This document shows positions 23,559 to 32,602 of a stretch of DNA of 64,000 nucleotides, one piece after another. The stretch's first letter is position 1, and each line of letters begins with the position of its first letter. Position numbers and translations under genes: made by a program. Below the pieces are notes generated by a model, which saw only the letters and a program-made list of their open reading frames with translations, was not told the origin of the DNA and made no database searches. Location: the NCBI RefSeq assembly GCF_014647475.1, contig NZ_BMPG01000002.1, positions 558,001 to 622,000 on the forward strand, in the 5' to 3' direction. This stretch comes from Halocalculus aciditolerans (GTDB lineage: Archaea > Halobacteriota > Halobacteria > Halobacteriales > Halobacteriaceae).

Positions 23559-24518
23559 TTAGGCAGTCGCTTCCAGCAGTTCCTGGTAGCGGTTGCGGAT
23601 GGTGACCTCACTGACGTCGGTGACGTCGGAGACGGCGGATTGGGTGACCTTCTGGTTGGTGAGGAGGCTGGCGGCGTAGATGGCGGCGGCGGCGAGGCCG
23701 ACAGGGCTCTTCCCGCTGGTGACGCCGGTCTCCTGGGCGGTCGTGAGGAGGTCGCGGGCTTGGCGTTCGACTTCCTCGGAGAGGTCGAGTTCGCTGGCGA
23801 AGCGCGGGACGTAGCTCGCGGGGTCAGCGGGGGCGACTTCGAGGGAGAGTTCGCGCACGATGTAGCGGTAGGTGCGTTTGAACTCCATCTCGTCGATGCG
23901 TGAGACGACGGCGACTTCGTCGATGGAGCGCGGGGTCTGCATCTGTCGGGCGGCGGCGTAGACGGCGGCGGTGGCGACGCCTTCGATGCTGCGGCCGGGG
24001 AGGAGGTCCTCGTTGAGCGCGCGGCGGTAGATGACGGACGCGGTCTCGCGGACCTCCTTGGGGAGGCCGAGCGCCGAGCTCATGCGTTCGATTTCGCCGA
24101 GCGCCTGCTTGAGGTTGCGCTCCTTGCTGTCGCGGGTGCGGAAGCGCTCGTTCCACGTGCGGAGGCGCTGCATCTTCTGGCGCTGGCGGCTGGAGAGGGA
24201 GTTCCCGTAGGCGTCCTTGTTCTGCCAGCCGATGTTCGTCGACAGCCCCTTGTCGTGCATCATGTTAGTCGTCGGCGCTCCCACTCTGCTCTTCTTGTCC
24301 TTCTCGGCGGAGTCGAAGGCGCGCCACTCGGGGCCGCGGTCGATACCGTCCTCTTCGACGACGAGACCGCAGTCGGCGCAGACGGTCTCGCCGTGTTCGG
24401 CGTCGTGGCGGACGTCGCCGCCGCACTCGGGGCAGACGTCGGTGTCGACCTGCTCTTCTTCTCGTTCTGTCGTACTGGTCTGCTCGCCGCTGTAGGTTCG
24501 GATGCTGGTGTCGCTCAT
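23559..24518 (-). CDS. tfb: Transcription initiation factor IIB (TFB)
   Basis: The 319-residue general transcription factor recruits RNA polymerase to TBP-bound promoters. The N-terminal zinc ribbon uses CPECGGD and CADCGL. The B-finger region follows (RGPEWRAFDSAEKDKKSRVGAP). Two cyclin-like repeats come after it (about 125-215 and 225-315, each with the A-x-Y-AAR/AAS helix). Haloarchaea carry several tfb genes; which paralogue this is cannot be told. A strong TATA box sits upstream at 24547-24555 and a hairpin terminator follows. Confidence 0.95.
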   Translation of the reverse strand: MSDTSIRTYSGEQTSTTEREEEQVDTDVCPECGGDVRHDAEHGETVCADCGLVVEEDGIDRGPEWRAFDSAEKDKKSRVGAPTTNMMHDKGLSTNIGWQNKDAYGNSLSSRQRQKMQRLRTWNERFRTRDSKERNLKQALGEIERMSSALGLPKEVRETASVIYRRALNEDLLPGRSIEGVATAAVYAAARQMQTPRSIDEVAVVSRIDEMEFKRTYRYIVRELSLEVAPADPASYVPRFASELDLSEEVERQARDLLTTAQETGVTSGKSPVGLAAAAIYAASLLTNQKVTQSAVSDVTDVSEVTIRNRYQELLEATA

Positions 24519-24546
24519 GGTGTATCACTGAAGCCGCCCGGGAAAA

Positions 24547-24555
24547 CGTATAAAT
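24547..24555 (-). promoter_or_regulatory. TATA box of the tfb gene
   Basis: Read leftward this is ATTTATACG with a purine-rich BRE-like CGGAACGG just upstream, 29-37 bases before the tfb ATG. A second A/T box (CATTTAAG leftward, about 24600-24607) lies further up and may be an additional promoter. Confidence 0.6.
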
Positions 24556-24802
24556 CCGTTCCGGGGGGCGCTTCCTAACCATTGATAAGACCGACACCTA
24601 CTTAAATGTTTCGCAAAATATACTGGTGGGTGGGAGCTAGTAACACGCTAGAGAGGCGGGTTACACCCGAAAATACGGCGCTCCGTTGGCTCGGTTTCGC
24701 GGCCGCCCGCGAGAGAAAGATATAACTGTTCGGTAGTGTTGCGGTTCGGAAAACCCGGGGGAAGGCTTTTGCCCACCAGTTTCCTAAATAGTCTCAATAC
24801 CA

Positions 24803-25477
24803 ATGGGTAGCGGGCATGAAACAAACCTGGACGGCGAGGCGGGAGGCCGTAGCGACCGCCAGACGGCACAGGGGAACGCCCGGTCCGCCGCGGCAGGGGC
24901 GAGCGCCGAGGTGGCGACTCCGACCGTACTGGCCGTCGACGACCTGCCGGAGTACCTGAAACTCTACGAGGCGCGCCTCGGTGACGCCTACGACGTCCGA
25001 ACGGCGGCGAACGGGGAGGAAGCCCTGGAGTCACTCGACGACGCCGTCGACATCGTCCTCCTCGACCGGAGCATGCCGGGGCTCTCCGGCGACGACGTCC
25101 TCGAACGCATCCGCGACGCCGACGAGGACTGCCGCGTCGCGATGGTCACCGCCGTCGAACCCGACTTCGACATCATCGACCTCGGCTTCGACGCGTACCT
25201 GACGAAACCCGTGTCGAAGGACACGCTCCTCTCGACCGTCGACCGCCTGCTCACCCGGACGACGTACTCGGAGACCCTGAGCGAACTCTACACGCTCTGC
25301 TCGAAGCGCGCCGTCCTGAAGCGCGCGAAGGACGAGGAGGAGCTGGCGGCCTCCGAGAAGTACCAGGACCTCCAGGCGCGCATCGCGGAGCTCCGCATCG
25401 AGGTCGACTCGACCGCGTCCGCGTTCGAGCGCGACGACTACCGCGCGACCTTCCGCGACCTCTCCTTCGACGACTAA
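24803..25477 (+). CDS. HalX-domain response regulator
   Basis: The protein is 224 residues. A Gly/Ala-rich leader of about 38 residues precedes a receiver domain with VLAVDDLPEY, phospho-acceptor Asp88 in IVLLDRSMPG and YLTKPVSKD. A C-terminal HalX helical domain follows (about 155-215, with ITELR-like RIAELRIEVDS). No kinase is adjacent, so it is an orphan. It is the second HalX regulator in the window and its receiver closely resembles that at 12 kb. Upstream, the 284 bases to tfb hold divergent promoters only. Confidence 0.85.
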   Translation: MGSGHETNLDGEAGGRSDRQTAQGNARSAAAGASAEVATPTVLAVDDLPEYLKLYEARLGDAYDVRTAANGEEALESLDDAVDIVLLDRSMPGLSGDDVLERIRDADEDCRVAMVTAVEPDFDIIDLGFDAYLTKPVSKDTLLSTVDRLLTRTTYSETLSELYTLCSKRAVLKRAKDEEELAASEKYQDLQARIAELRIEVDSTASAFERDDYRATFRDLSFDD

Positions 25478-25539
25478 CGGTCAAATCGCGGTTTCACCCG
25501 CCCCCTCGACTTATCACGCCCGAGTGACACCTACGGAGT

Positions 25540-26415
25540 GTGAGAGTGAGACGCACGTTCGTCGTCGTCGCGGTCGCCGCCCTCCTCGTCCTCGCCGGCT
25601 GTTTGGGCGCGGGCGGCGGGCCCCTCGACGGCGGGAGCGGTGGCGACGCGGTCGAGGCGACCCCGGCGGCGGGTGATGCGAGCGCCGGAACGACCGTCCA
25701 GTCCGGGAGCAACTCCGGCGAGCAGTCGATGAGCGCGGCCGCGGACGCCCGGTTCCGGATTCGAACCGCCGAAGCGAGCGTGACCGTCGACGACTTCGGC
25801 ACCGCCCGCCGGTCGCTCGTCGCCGAGACGCGGTCGCTCGGCGGCTACCTCGGCTCCTCCCGCCAGCAACAACACCACGCGGACAACCAGACGTGGACCA
25901 CCGGCACGGTCGTCCTCCGGGTCCCCGCCGAGAACTACTCCGTCCTCCTCGACGCCGTCCGCGCGAGCGGCGACGTCGACCGCGTCTCCACCGACACGCG
26001 GGACGTGACGAAGCGGGCCGTCGACCTCCGCGCGCGCCTGGAGAACCTGAAAGCCCAGCGCGACCGCCTGCGCGAGATGTACAACGAGACGGACTCCACC
26101 GAGGAAGCCCTCGCGGTGCAAGAACGCCTCTCCGAGGTCCAGACCGAGATCGAGCAGGTGCAGGGCGAACTCCAGGTGCTCGAACACCGCGTCGCCTACT
26201 CGACCGTCACCGTCCACCTCGACGAACAGCGCCCCGACCGCTCCGCCGTCGCATCGCGGCCCGGCATCGTCGGCGCGTTCGTCTCCTCAGTCTACGGCGT
26301 CGTCGACGCGCTCCACACGCTCGCGCTCCTCGCGGCCTACGCCATCCCCTACCTCGTCGTCTTCCTCCTCCCCGTCGGCGCGGTCGTCTACGGCGTCCGC
26401 CGCTACCGGAGCTAA
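25540..26415 (+). CDS. DUF4349 lipoprotein
   Basis: The 291-residue protein has a short signal peptide with an LVLAGC lipobox. A DUF4349 domain follows (about 75-230, RTAEASVTVDDFGTARRSL to VAYSTVTVHLDEQ), with a central coiled coil (about 165-210). One membrane helix lies near the C-terminus (LLAAYAIPYLVVFLLPVGAVVYGV) before a basic tail. In other organisms DUF4349 proteins are envelope proteins of unknown role. The start is a GTG at 25540 about 28 bases after a CTTATCAC box, so it looks near-leaderless; a second in-frame GTG follows at 25546. Confidence 0.8.
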   Translation: MRVRRTFVVVAVAALLVLAGCLGAGGGPLDGGSGGDAVEATPAAGDASAGTTVQSGSNSGEQSMSAAADARFRIRTAEASVTVDDFGTARRSLVAETRSLGGYLGSSRQQQHHADNQTWTTGTVVLRVPAENYSVLLDAVRASGDVDRVSTDTRDVTKRAVDLRARLENLKAQRDRLREMYNETDSTEEALAVQERLSEVQTEIEQVQGELQVLEHRVAYSTVTVHLDEQRPDRSAVASRPGIVGAFVSSVYGVVDALHTLALLAAYAIPYLVVFLLPVGAVVYGVRRYRS

Positions 26416-26418
26416 CGC

Positions 26419-26856
26419 TCAGCCGTCCAGGTCGCGGGCGATGTCGGCGAGTGAGCTCTTGGGTTTCTCGGTGGCCGTGTATCGAGCGGTTTCGCCGGGC
26501 GCGCGGACGCCGTATTTGAAGTCGGGTTCGACGACGTCGACGTGGACGGTGCGGCCGATATCTAGGTCGGTGGACTGGAGCCACTCGCGGAGGTGGTTGG
26601 TGCCGTCGCGGGAGCGGGCGAGGCGCGGGGTGTCGTATGCGCCGCGGAAGGCGGCGCGGCCGTCGGACGTTTCGGCGACGCGGGCGCGGTATTCGTGGCC
26701 GTCGACGACGAGGCGGACGACCTCGCCTTCGTCGGGGAACCGGTCGCGGGCGTCGGCGGGGGCGACGACCTGCGGGCGGCGGGTGCCGCCGTAGCGTTCG
26801 AGGGTCGCGTCGACCGTGGTGACGCTCGGGTTGTCGCTCGTGACGCGGTCGGCCAT
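26419..26856 (-). CDS. Conserved haloarchaeal hypothetical protein
   Basis: The 145-residue cytoplasmic protein begins MADRVTSDNPSVTTVDATLERYGGTRRPQVV, and a beta-rich region (VVRLVVDGHEYRARVAET) follows. It contains no motif I recognise and resembles a haloarchaea-specific hypothetical family, possibly DUF7112. It ends three bases after the convergent DUF4349 stop. Codon use is like the neighbours, so it is probably a real gene. Confidence 0.6.
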   Translation of the reverse strand: MADRVTSDNPSVTTVDATLERYGGTRRPQVVAPADARDRFPDEGEVVRLVVDGHEYRARVAETSDGRAAFRGAYDTPRLARSRDGTNHLREWLQSTDLDIGRTVHVDVVEPDFKYGVRAPGETARYTATEKPKSSLADIARDLDG

Positions 26857-26961
26857 ACGCGGAGAATGCGCGCGGAAGGGGATACGGGTGACGCTCCGAG
26901 CGTCGAGAAAACACGTCGCGCGTGGAGTCGCCCGAGCAGGCGACGACCACCGGCGGGCGAG

Positions 26962-27369
26962 TTAGTCGTGTGCGATTCGGCGGCGGGCTTCGCGGGCGGC
27001 GACGCCGAGCGCGCGCCGGGCGTAGACGCCGGCGGCGACGACGACGCCCGCGACGGCCGCCGTGACCGCGAAGACGAACGCGAGCGACCCCGTGAACGCG
27101 AGTAGTCCGCCGGCGAGCGAGCCGACCGCGAGGCCGAGCGCGGCGGTGACGAGCAGCGCCGCGCCGGCCTTCTCGAAGAACCCGGCGTTCCCGAGCCGGT
27201 CGACGAGGGCGTCCAGGGGGTCGTCTCCGAAGCTCCGATGCGTCTGCGAGTCGGCCGTGGACCGCTCGTAGACGTCAGCCACGTTCCGGACGTGCGCCCG
27301 GAGACGCTTCAACCCTGCGACAAAACGTACGCGTATTATTCTCAGTGACGACTCGCTCGGCTCGCTCAA
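26962..27369 (-). CDS. Small membrane protein with two helices, hypothetical
   Basis: The 135-residue frame has a basic N-terminal region, a polar segment (STADSQTHRSFGDDPLDALVDRL) and two membrane helices (AGAALLVTAALGLAVGSLAGGLLAF and LAFVFAVTAAVAGVVVAAGVYA). A basic tail follows. The start is uncertain: a TATA-like AATAATACGC lies inside the frame (near 27335), so translation could begin at an internal TTG (27306) or GTG instead. Family unknown. Confidence 0.5.
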   Translation of the reverse strand: MSEPSESSLRIIRVRFVAGLKRLRAHVRNVADVYERSTADSQTHRSFGDDPLDALVDRLGNAGFFEKAGAALLVTAALGLAVGSLAGGLLAFTGSLAFVFAVTAAVAGVVVAAGVYARRALGVAAREARRRIAHD

Positions 27370-27517
27370 ACGCCTACTACGGCGCGTTTCAGCGGTCGAA
27401 ATCCCATCGAGTAGTTCGTCTCCACGCCCGATTCACGTCTATCGGCCTCGTGTCAGTTCTTCGAATGCCGGATCGGTTCGGGGGAGGGCTTTTTCCCTCG
27501 GCGTGCGAGCTGTGCGC

Positions 27518-28162
27518 ATGACGTTCTCAGTCTGCTTCCGCGAGGAGACGCCCGACGGACCTGTGTTCGCGGCCGGCGCGGCGACCGACGCGCCCGCCGT
27601 CGGCGCGCTCTGCCCGTACGCGACCGAGCGCGGCGTTATCTGCACGCAGAGCTTCGTCAACGTCCGCCTCGGCCGCCGCGGCATCGACCTCCTCGACGAC
27701 CTCTCCGTCTCCGACGCCGTCGAGGGCCTGCTCGCACAGGACGACCACGCGGAGCTCCGCCAGGTCCACGGCCTCGACGCGCGCGGCGACGCCTTCGCCT
27801 ACTCCGGCGAAGGGTGCGACGGCTGGTTCGGCCACCGCGTCGAGGGCGACCGGACCGCCGCCGGGAACATGCTCACCGGCCCGGAGACGCTCGACGCCGC
27901 CCTCGACGCTCTCGACGGTGACTTCGACGACCACGTCGACCGCCTGCTCGCCGCGCTCGCCGCGGGCAAGGACGCGGGCGGCGACAAACGCGGCCACTCC
28001 TCCGCCGCCGTCGTCGTCTGGGCCCCGAAGACCGAAGCCTACCACGACCTCCGCGTCGACGAACACGACGCGCCCATCGCGGAACTCCGCGGCGTCTACG
28101 AACGCACCAAGGAACGGAGCGGCGACTTCTCCGAAGACTCGAAATCCCGAATCTTCGACTGA
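27518..28162 (+). CDS. DUF1028 protein (predicted Ntn-hydrolase fold)
   Basis: The 214-residue protein starts MTFSVCFRE and continues with the family landmarks AVGALCPYATERGVICTQSFVNVRLGRRGIDLL and AGNMLTGPETLDA. DUF1028 proteins are predicted N-terminal-nucleophile-type hydrolases in which Thr2 would be the nucleophile after Met removal; activity is unproven. I chose the ATG at 27518 so that Thr is residue 2; the frame's first ATG is 15 bases earlier. DUF1028 genes sometimes accompany amidases or peptide ABC systems, and here an ABC-creatininase operon lies convergently next to it. Confidence 0.82.
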   Translation: MTFSVCFREETPDGPVFAAGAATDAPAVGALCPYATERGVICTQSFVNVRLGRRGIDLLDDLSVSDAVEGLLAQDDHAELRQVHGLDARGDAFAYSGEGCDGWFGHRVEGDRTAAGNMLTGPETLDAALDALDGDFDDHVDRLLAALAAGKDAGGDKRGHSSAAVVVWAPKTEAYHDLRVDEHDAPIAELRGVYERTKERSGDFSEDSKSRIFD

Positions 28163-28221
28163 GACGCACGAGCCGGTTCGCCAGACGGCGAGAGCTGGAT
28201 GCGAGCCGGTTTTGCGGTCGG

Positions 28222-28962
28222 TTAGGCGGTGACGCCGAGTTCGGCGCGGATTTCGTCGGCGAGGTAGTCGGCGGTTTCGCGGATGATGGTTTCGCCTTGT
28301 TCGACGCTGGCTCGTTCGGGGTCGCCGAGGACGCCGTTGGGGGCGAGGGTGTCGATGCCGGCGGCGATGTCTTTGCCGGTGAACTCGCCGAGGAAGCCGG
28401 TGGTGTCGGTGGTGTCCTGGACGAGTTCGGGGTCGGTCTGCATGATGAAGGCGGTCTCGGCCGCGCCGGCGTGCGCGCCGGCTTCGGCGGGCGGGACGTC
28501 GAACGACGCCATGGCGCGTTCGCGTGTGCCGGTGATGCCGTCTCTGGTGCCGGCGACGAAGGCGTTGACGCCGACGTCCGCGGCGATGTCGGGGACGGCG
28601 TCGTCGAGGAGGTCGGTGTTGCCGCCGTGGCTCGTGAAGTACGCGACGTGCTCGAAGCCGTGGTCGGCGAGGCTCGCGGCGTAGTCGCGGAGGACGCCGC
28701 GGAACGTCTCGGGGCGGAGCGTGATGGTGCCGGGGAACGCCATGTGGTGGTCGGAGCGCCCGGGTCGCACGGTCGGCGCGACGAAGCAGTCGAGCCGGTC
28801 GGCGATGCGGCGGCCGAGGACGTTCGCGCGGATGGTGTCGACGGCGAGCGGGAGGTGCGGGCCGTGCTGTTCGATGCTGGCTGTCGGAACGACGACGAGG
28901 CGGGAGTCGTCGAGGGCGTCCTCGACGTCGGGCCACGTCATCTCTTCGAGTACGTATGGCAT
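28222..28962 (-). CDS. Creatininase-family amidohydrolase
   Basis: The 246-residue protein shows creatininase-family metal and active-site motifs: SIEQHGPHLPLAVDT, GRSDHHMAFPGTITL, FTSHGGNTDL and HAGAAETAFIM. Known members open cyclic amides (creatinine) or cleave formamides in flavin/F420 synthesis. It is the last gene of the ABC operon, 60 bases after the second ATPase, so it most likely acts on what the transporter imports. Length is typical. Confidence 0.87.
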   Translation of the reverse strand: MPYVLEEMTWPDVEDALDDSRLVVVPTASIEQHGPHLPLAVDTIRANVLGRRIADRLDCFVAPTVRPGRSDHHMAFPGTITLRPETFRGVLRDYAASLADHGFEHVAYFTSHGGNTDLLDDAVPDIAADVGVNAFVAGTRDGITGTRERAMASFDVPPAEAGAHAGAAETAFIMQTDPELVQDTTDTTGFLGEFTGKDIAAGIDTLAPNGVLGDPERASVEQGETIIRETADYLADEIRAELGVTA

Positions 28963-29022
28963 AGGGGGTGGGTGTGCGGGCGGGGCGGAACGACCGCCCC
29001 GCGCGAGGGGGTCCGGTGAGGG

Positions 29023-30321
29023 TTACTCCGGGGTGTCGGGGTAGTCGTCTGTGAGTCGGTGGCAGGCGGCGGTGTGGTCGGTGTCGATCACGGACGCTTC
29101 GGGCGGGTCGCCGGCGCAGGGCGACGGGAACGCGTCCTGCACGACGTCGACGGCTCGCTCCTCGTCGTCGTCGACGAGCGCGCGCGCCGCCTCGGTGACG
29201 GCGTTCGCGGCGTCGGCGGGGAGCGCGTCGACCTCGTGGTCGAGGCTCGATTCGACGAGGTAGTCGGCGACGGCGTCGTCGCTCGCGTCCTGCCCTTCGG
29301 ATTCGAGGCGGGTGCGGGCCGCCTCGGCGTCGAGTTCGCCGGCTTCGACGCGCGAGCGGAAGCGGAACGCGTCGCGGAACGCTTCCTGGCTGCCCTGCCA
29401 GCCGTCGCCGGGGATGACCTGCGGGCAACGCGTGTGGAACCGGCAGCCCGCGGGCGGGTTCGCCGGCGACGGCACCGTCCCTTCGAGGAGGACGCGGTCC
29501 TCCCGGTTGTCCGGGTCGATGCGCGGCACCGCGGACAGCAGCGCCTGCGTGTAGGGGTGCTGTGGGTTCGCGAAGAGTTCGCGCGTCGGCGCGACCTCCA
29601 CGATTTCACCGAGGTACATCACGGCGACCCGGTCGGCGACCTGCTGGACGACCGAGAGGTCGTGACTGATGAAGAGCAGGGAGAGCCCCAGTTCCGTCTT
29701 CAGCTCGTCGAGCAGCCCGAGGAGCTGTGCCTGCACGCTCACGTCGAGCGCGCTCACGGGCTCGTCGGCGACGATGAGCTCCGGTTCGACGGCGAGCGCG
29801 CGGGCGATGCCGACGCGCTGTTGTTGCCCGCCGGAGAACTGGTGGGGGTAGCGGTCGATGTGGGAGTCCTTCAGGCCGACGCGCTCTAAGAGGTCTTTCG
29901 CGCGCTCCACGCGGTCCGCCTGCGAGTCGCCGATGTCGTGAACGGCCATCGGCGTCGTCAAGATATCCCTGACGGTCTTCCGGGGGTTCAGGGACGCGAG
30001 CGGGTCCTGGAAGACCATCTGCATCTCGCGGCGGTACGGCCGCATGTCGCTCCCGGAGAGCCCCGTGATGTCGTCGCCGCGGAACTCGATGGTCCCGCCG
30101 GTGACGGTTTCGAGGTTGAGGACGGTGCGCGCGAGCGTCGACTTCCCGCAGCCGGACTCGCCGACGACGGCGACCGTCTCGCCGTCGCGCACCGTGAGGT
30201 CCACGCCGTCGACGGCGCGAACGTCCGAGGGGCCGCCGAGGACGCTATCGAGGACGCCACCGCTGCGCTCGTAGTACTTCTTCAGGTCGTTCACGCGGAG
30301 AATCGGGCTGTCCGCGCTCAC
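29023..30321 (-). CDS. Peptide/nickel-type ABC transporter ATPase (OppF/DppF-like)
   Basis: This is a 432-residue protein. Walker A GESGCGKST, Q-loop MVFQDPLASLNPR, signature FSGGQQQRVGIARAL, Walker B LIVADEPVSALD and switch FISHDLSVV are all intact. The C-terminal oligopeptide-transporter Cys region begins CRFHTRC but is interrupted by about 90 acidic residues before the later Cys residues (SPCAG and TAACH). That makes the protein roughly 100 residues longer than usual. It pairs with the ATPase encoded upstream, with which it overlaps by four bases. Confidence 0.9.
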   Translation of the reverse strand: MSADSPILRVNDLKKYYERSGGVLDSVLGGPSDVRAVDGVDLTVRDGETVAVVGESGCGKSTLARTVLNLETVTGGTIEFRGDDITGLSGSDMRPYRREMQMVFQDPLASLNPRKTVRDILTTPMAVHDIGDSQADRVERAKDLLERVGLKDSHIDRYPHQFSGGQQQRVGIARALAVEPELIVADEPVSALDVSVQAQLLGLLDELKTELGLSLLFISHDLSVVQQVADRVAVMYLGEIVEVAPTRELFANPQHPYTQALLSAVPRIDPDNREDRVLLEGTVPSPANPPAGCRFHTRCPQVIPGDGWQGSQEAFRDAFRFRSRVEAGELDAEAARTRLESEGQDASDDAVADYLVESSLDHEVDALPADAANAVTEAARALVDDDEERAVDVVQDAFPSPCAGDPPEASVIDTDHTAACHRLTDDYPDTPE

Positions 30322-31574
30322 TGCGCGTCACCTCCGAAGTCCGCATCGATGACACGGCCGCCGTCAGTCTCGGCGACTTCTCTCGTTCCCTCGAGGTGGG
30401 CGTCCGCGTCGTCGCCGCGCCGGAGGCAGGCGGCCACGTGGCCCTCGGTCCGGCCGACGTCGCGGAAGTCCGGTTCGATTTCGTAGCACTCCCGGGTCGC
30501 TTCCGGGCAGCGCGGCGCGAAGTGGCACGCGTACGGGATGTCGACGAGGTCGGGGACGTTCCCCGGGATGGGTTCGACCTCCGCGTCGGGGTCGCTCATC
30601 CGCGGCGTCGAGGCGATGAGCCCCTGCGTGTAGGGGTGTTGCGGGTTCCCGAAGAGCTCGCTGGCGCTCGCGCGCTCCACGATCTCCCCGGCGTACATGA
30701 CGTTCACGCGGTCGCACGTCTCCGCGACGACCGCGAGGTCGTGAGTAATCATCAGGATGGCCGTGTCGAATACGTCCTTGAGGTCTTCGAGCTCGTCGAG
30801 AATCTGGGCTTGAATCGTCACGTCGAGCGCCGTCGTCGGCTCGTCGGCGACGAGCAGGTCGGGTTCGCAGGAGAGCGCCATCGCGATCATCGCGCGCTGG
30901 CGCATCCCGCCCGAGAACTCGTGCGGGAACTCCTCCGCGCGGCGCTCCGGCTCCGGGATGGAGACGGCTTCGAGCATCTCGACGGCGCGCCGCCACGCCT
31001 GCGAGTTCTTCGCCGCGCCGAACAGCTTGCGCTTGAACTCCGCGCCGAGACTCACCGACTCGCCGACGTCCTGGTGGAGACGGACGGTCTCGGCGATCTG
31101 TTCGCCCACCGTGAGAGTGGGGTTGAGGCTGTTCATCGGGTCTTGGAAGACCATCGCGATGTCGCTCCCGCGGACGTGCTGGAGCGCCGCGTCGGACGCG
31201 TGCGCGAGGTCGACGTATCCCGCAGCGATCTCGCCGCTCGCGTCGCGTTCTTCGACGACGACGAACGCGTCCGGGTCGTCGGCGTCCGGGTCGTCGGCGT
31301 CCGCGACCGCGTTCGGGAAGCGCTCGGCGAGCTCGCGGACGGTCGCCGTCGACCGGAACTTGACTTCGCCGTCCGGGATGACGCCGGGGTCCTCGACGAT
31401 GCCCATGAGGGCCTGCGCGAGGACGCTCTTCCCGCTGCCGGACTCGCCGACGAGCCCGACGATTTCGCCGCGGTCGATGGTGAGGTCGACGCCGTCGTTC
31501 GCCGTGACGACGCCGCGCTCGGTGTAGAACTCCGTTCTGAGGCCGTCGACTTCGAGCAGATGTTGTGCAGTCAT
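30318..31574 (-). CDS. Peptide/nickel-type ABC transporter ATPase (OppD/DppD-like)
   Basis: The 418-residue ATPase has Walker A GESGSGKSV, Q-loop MVFQDPMNSLNP, signature FSGGMRQRAMIAMAL, Walker B LLVADEPTTALD, and the C-terminal CHFAPRCPEAT...C...C cluster typical of this family. An acidic insertion with a tandem DADDP repeat (about residues 90-105) sits between Walker A and the Q-loop. It overlaps the permease gene upstream and the OppF-like gene downstream by four bases each. Confidence 0.9.
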   Translation of the reverse strand: MTAQHLLEVDGLRTEFYTERGVVTANDGVDLTIDRGEIVGLVGESGSGKSVLAQALMGIVEDPGVIPDGEVKFRSTATVRELAERFPNAVADADDPDADDPDAFVVVEERDASGEIAAGYVDLAHASDAALQHVRGSDIAMVFQDPMNSLNPTLTVGEQIAETVRLHQDVGESVSLGAEFKRKLFGAAKNSQAWRRAVEMLEAVSIPEPERRAEEFPHEFSGGMRQRAMIAMALSCEPDLLVADEPTTALDVTIQAQILDELEDLKDVFDTAILMITHDLAVVAETCDRVNVMYAGEIVERASASELFGNPQHPYTQGLIASTPRMSDPDAEVEPIPGNVPDLVDIPYACHFAPRCPEATRECYEIEPDFRDVGRTEGHVAACLRRGDDADAHLEGTREVAETDGGRVIDADFGGDAQ

Positions 31575-32602
31575 CGGTCTTCAACCTCGCCTTCGTTGAC
31601 GTCGAAGATGTCGCGGAGGCCGTCGCCCAGCATGTTGAACGCGAGGACGACGACCATGATGGCGATGCCGGGCATGATGGAGATCCACCACGCTTGGCTG
31701 ATGAACTGCCGGCCGTCGGAGAGGAGGAGCCCCCACGTCGGCGTCGTCGGTTTGACGCCGAGGCCGAGGAAGCTCAGGCCCGCTTCGGCGAGGATGGCGA
31801 GCGGAATCATCAGTGTCGCCTGCACGATGAGTGGGGCGACGGCGTTCGGCAGAATCTCTTTGAACATGATGCGGGAGTTCGACATGCCGACCGCGCGCGC
31901 GGCGGTGATATACTCCTCTTCGCGTATCGAGAGGACTTCGCCGCGGATGAGGCGGGCGAAGTCGTCGATGTACGCGATGCCGATGGCGATGATGACGTTC
32001 GTCACCCCCAACCCGCCGGAGAGGGCGATGATGCCGACGCCGAGGATCAGCTCGGGGAACGCCCACTGGAAGTCGACGTAGCGCATGAGGAGGCTGTCGA
32101 TGAGGCCGCCGTAGAAGCCGGCGGCGAGGCCGATGGTCGTCCCGACGGTGAACGCGACGGCGACCGTCGCGAGCGCGACGAGGAGGCTCACGCGCGCCCC
32201 GAAGATGAGACGGGAGAGGATGTCGTGGCCGAAGGAGTCCGTGCCGAGGTAGTGGGTGACGGTCTCCATCTGGCCGTCGCCGTTGAAGTCGCCGGTCGTC
32301 TGACTCATCGGCGGCTGCATGAAGCCGTAGGTGGCTTCGGGGTTGTGCGGCGCGACGATGGGCGCGAGCGCGGCGACGAGGAGGAACGCGATGACGACGA
32401 CTGCGCCGAAGAGCGCCATCTTGTCGGAGACGAGGCCGCCGACGATGCGCTCGGTGAGCGACTCGTGTTCGTCGATGTACTCCTCGGTCTCGTACTCGGG
32501 CGGAACGTCCGGCGGGCCGGGTTCTGCGTGCGTGTTCGGGCCGACGCCGGGGCTGTTCGACGCGGTCCCCGGGTCGTCGGAGGGAGAGTGTTCTTCGGTC
32601 AT
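31571..32602 (-). CDS. ABC transporter permease (DppC-like)
   Basis: The 343-residue permease has an acidic N-terminal tail of about 55 residues, then a first helix (ALFGAVVVIAFLLVAALAPIV). The family LGTDSFGHDILSRL motif and the EAA-loop (EEEYITAARAVGMSNSRIMFKEILPN) are present, with about six helices. Unusually, the exported loop before LGTD contains DFNGDGQME, which looks like a calcium-binding dockerin/EF-type loop. It overlaps dppB-like and dppD-like neighbours by four bases. Confidence 0.9.
   Translation of the reverse strand: MTEEHSPSDDPGTASNSPGVGPNTHAEPGPPDVPPEYETEEYIDEHESLTERIVGGLVSDKMALFGAVVVIAFLLVAALAPIVAPHNPEATYGFMQPPMSQTTGDFNGDGQMETVTHYLGTDSFGHDILSRLIFGARVSLLVALATVAVAFTVGTTIGLAAGFYGGLIDSLLMRYVDFQWAFPELILGVGIIALSGGLGVTNVIIAIGIAYIDDFARLIRGEVLSIREEEYITAARAVGMSNSRIMFKEILPNAVAPLIVQATLMIPLAILAEAGLSFLGLGVKPTTPTWGLLLSDGRQFISQAWWISIMPGIAIMVVVLAFNMLGDGLRDIFDVNEGEVEDR

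Noticed and set aside
27527-29428. A leftward 633-codon frame spanning several genes.
   Set aside because: Arg/Pro-rich and without motifs; the DUF1028 and creatininase genes in other frames explain the sequence.
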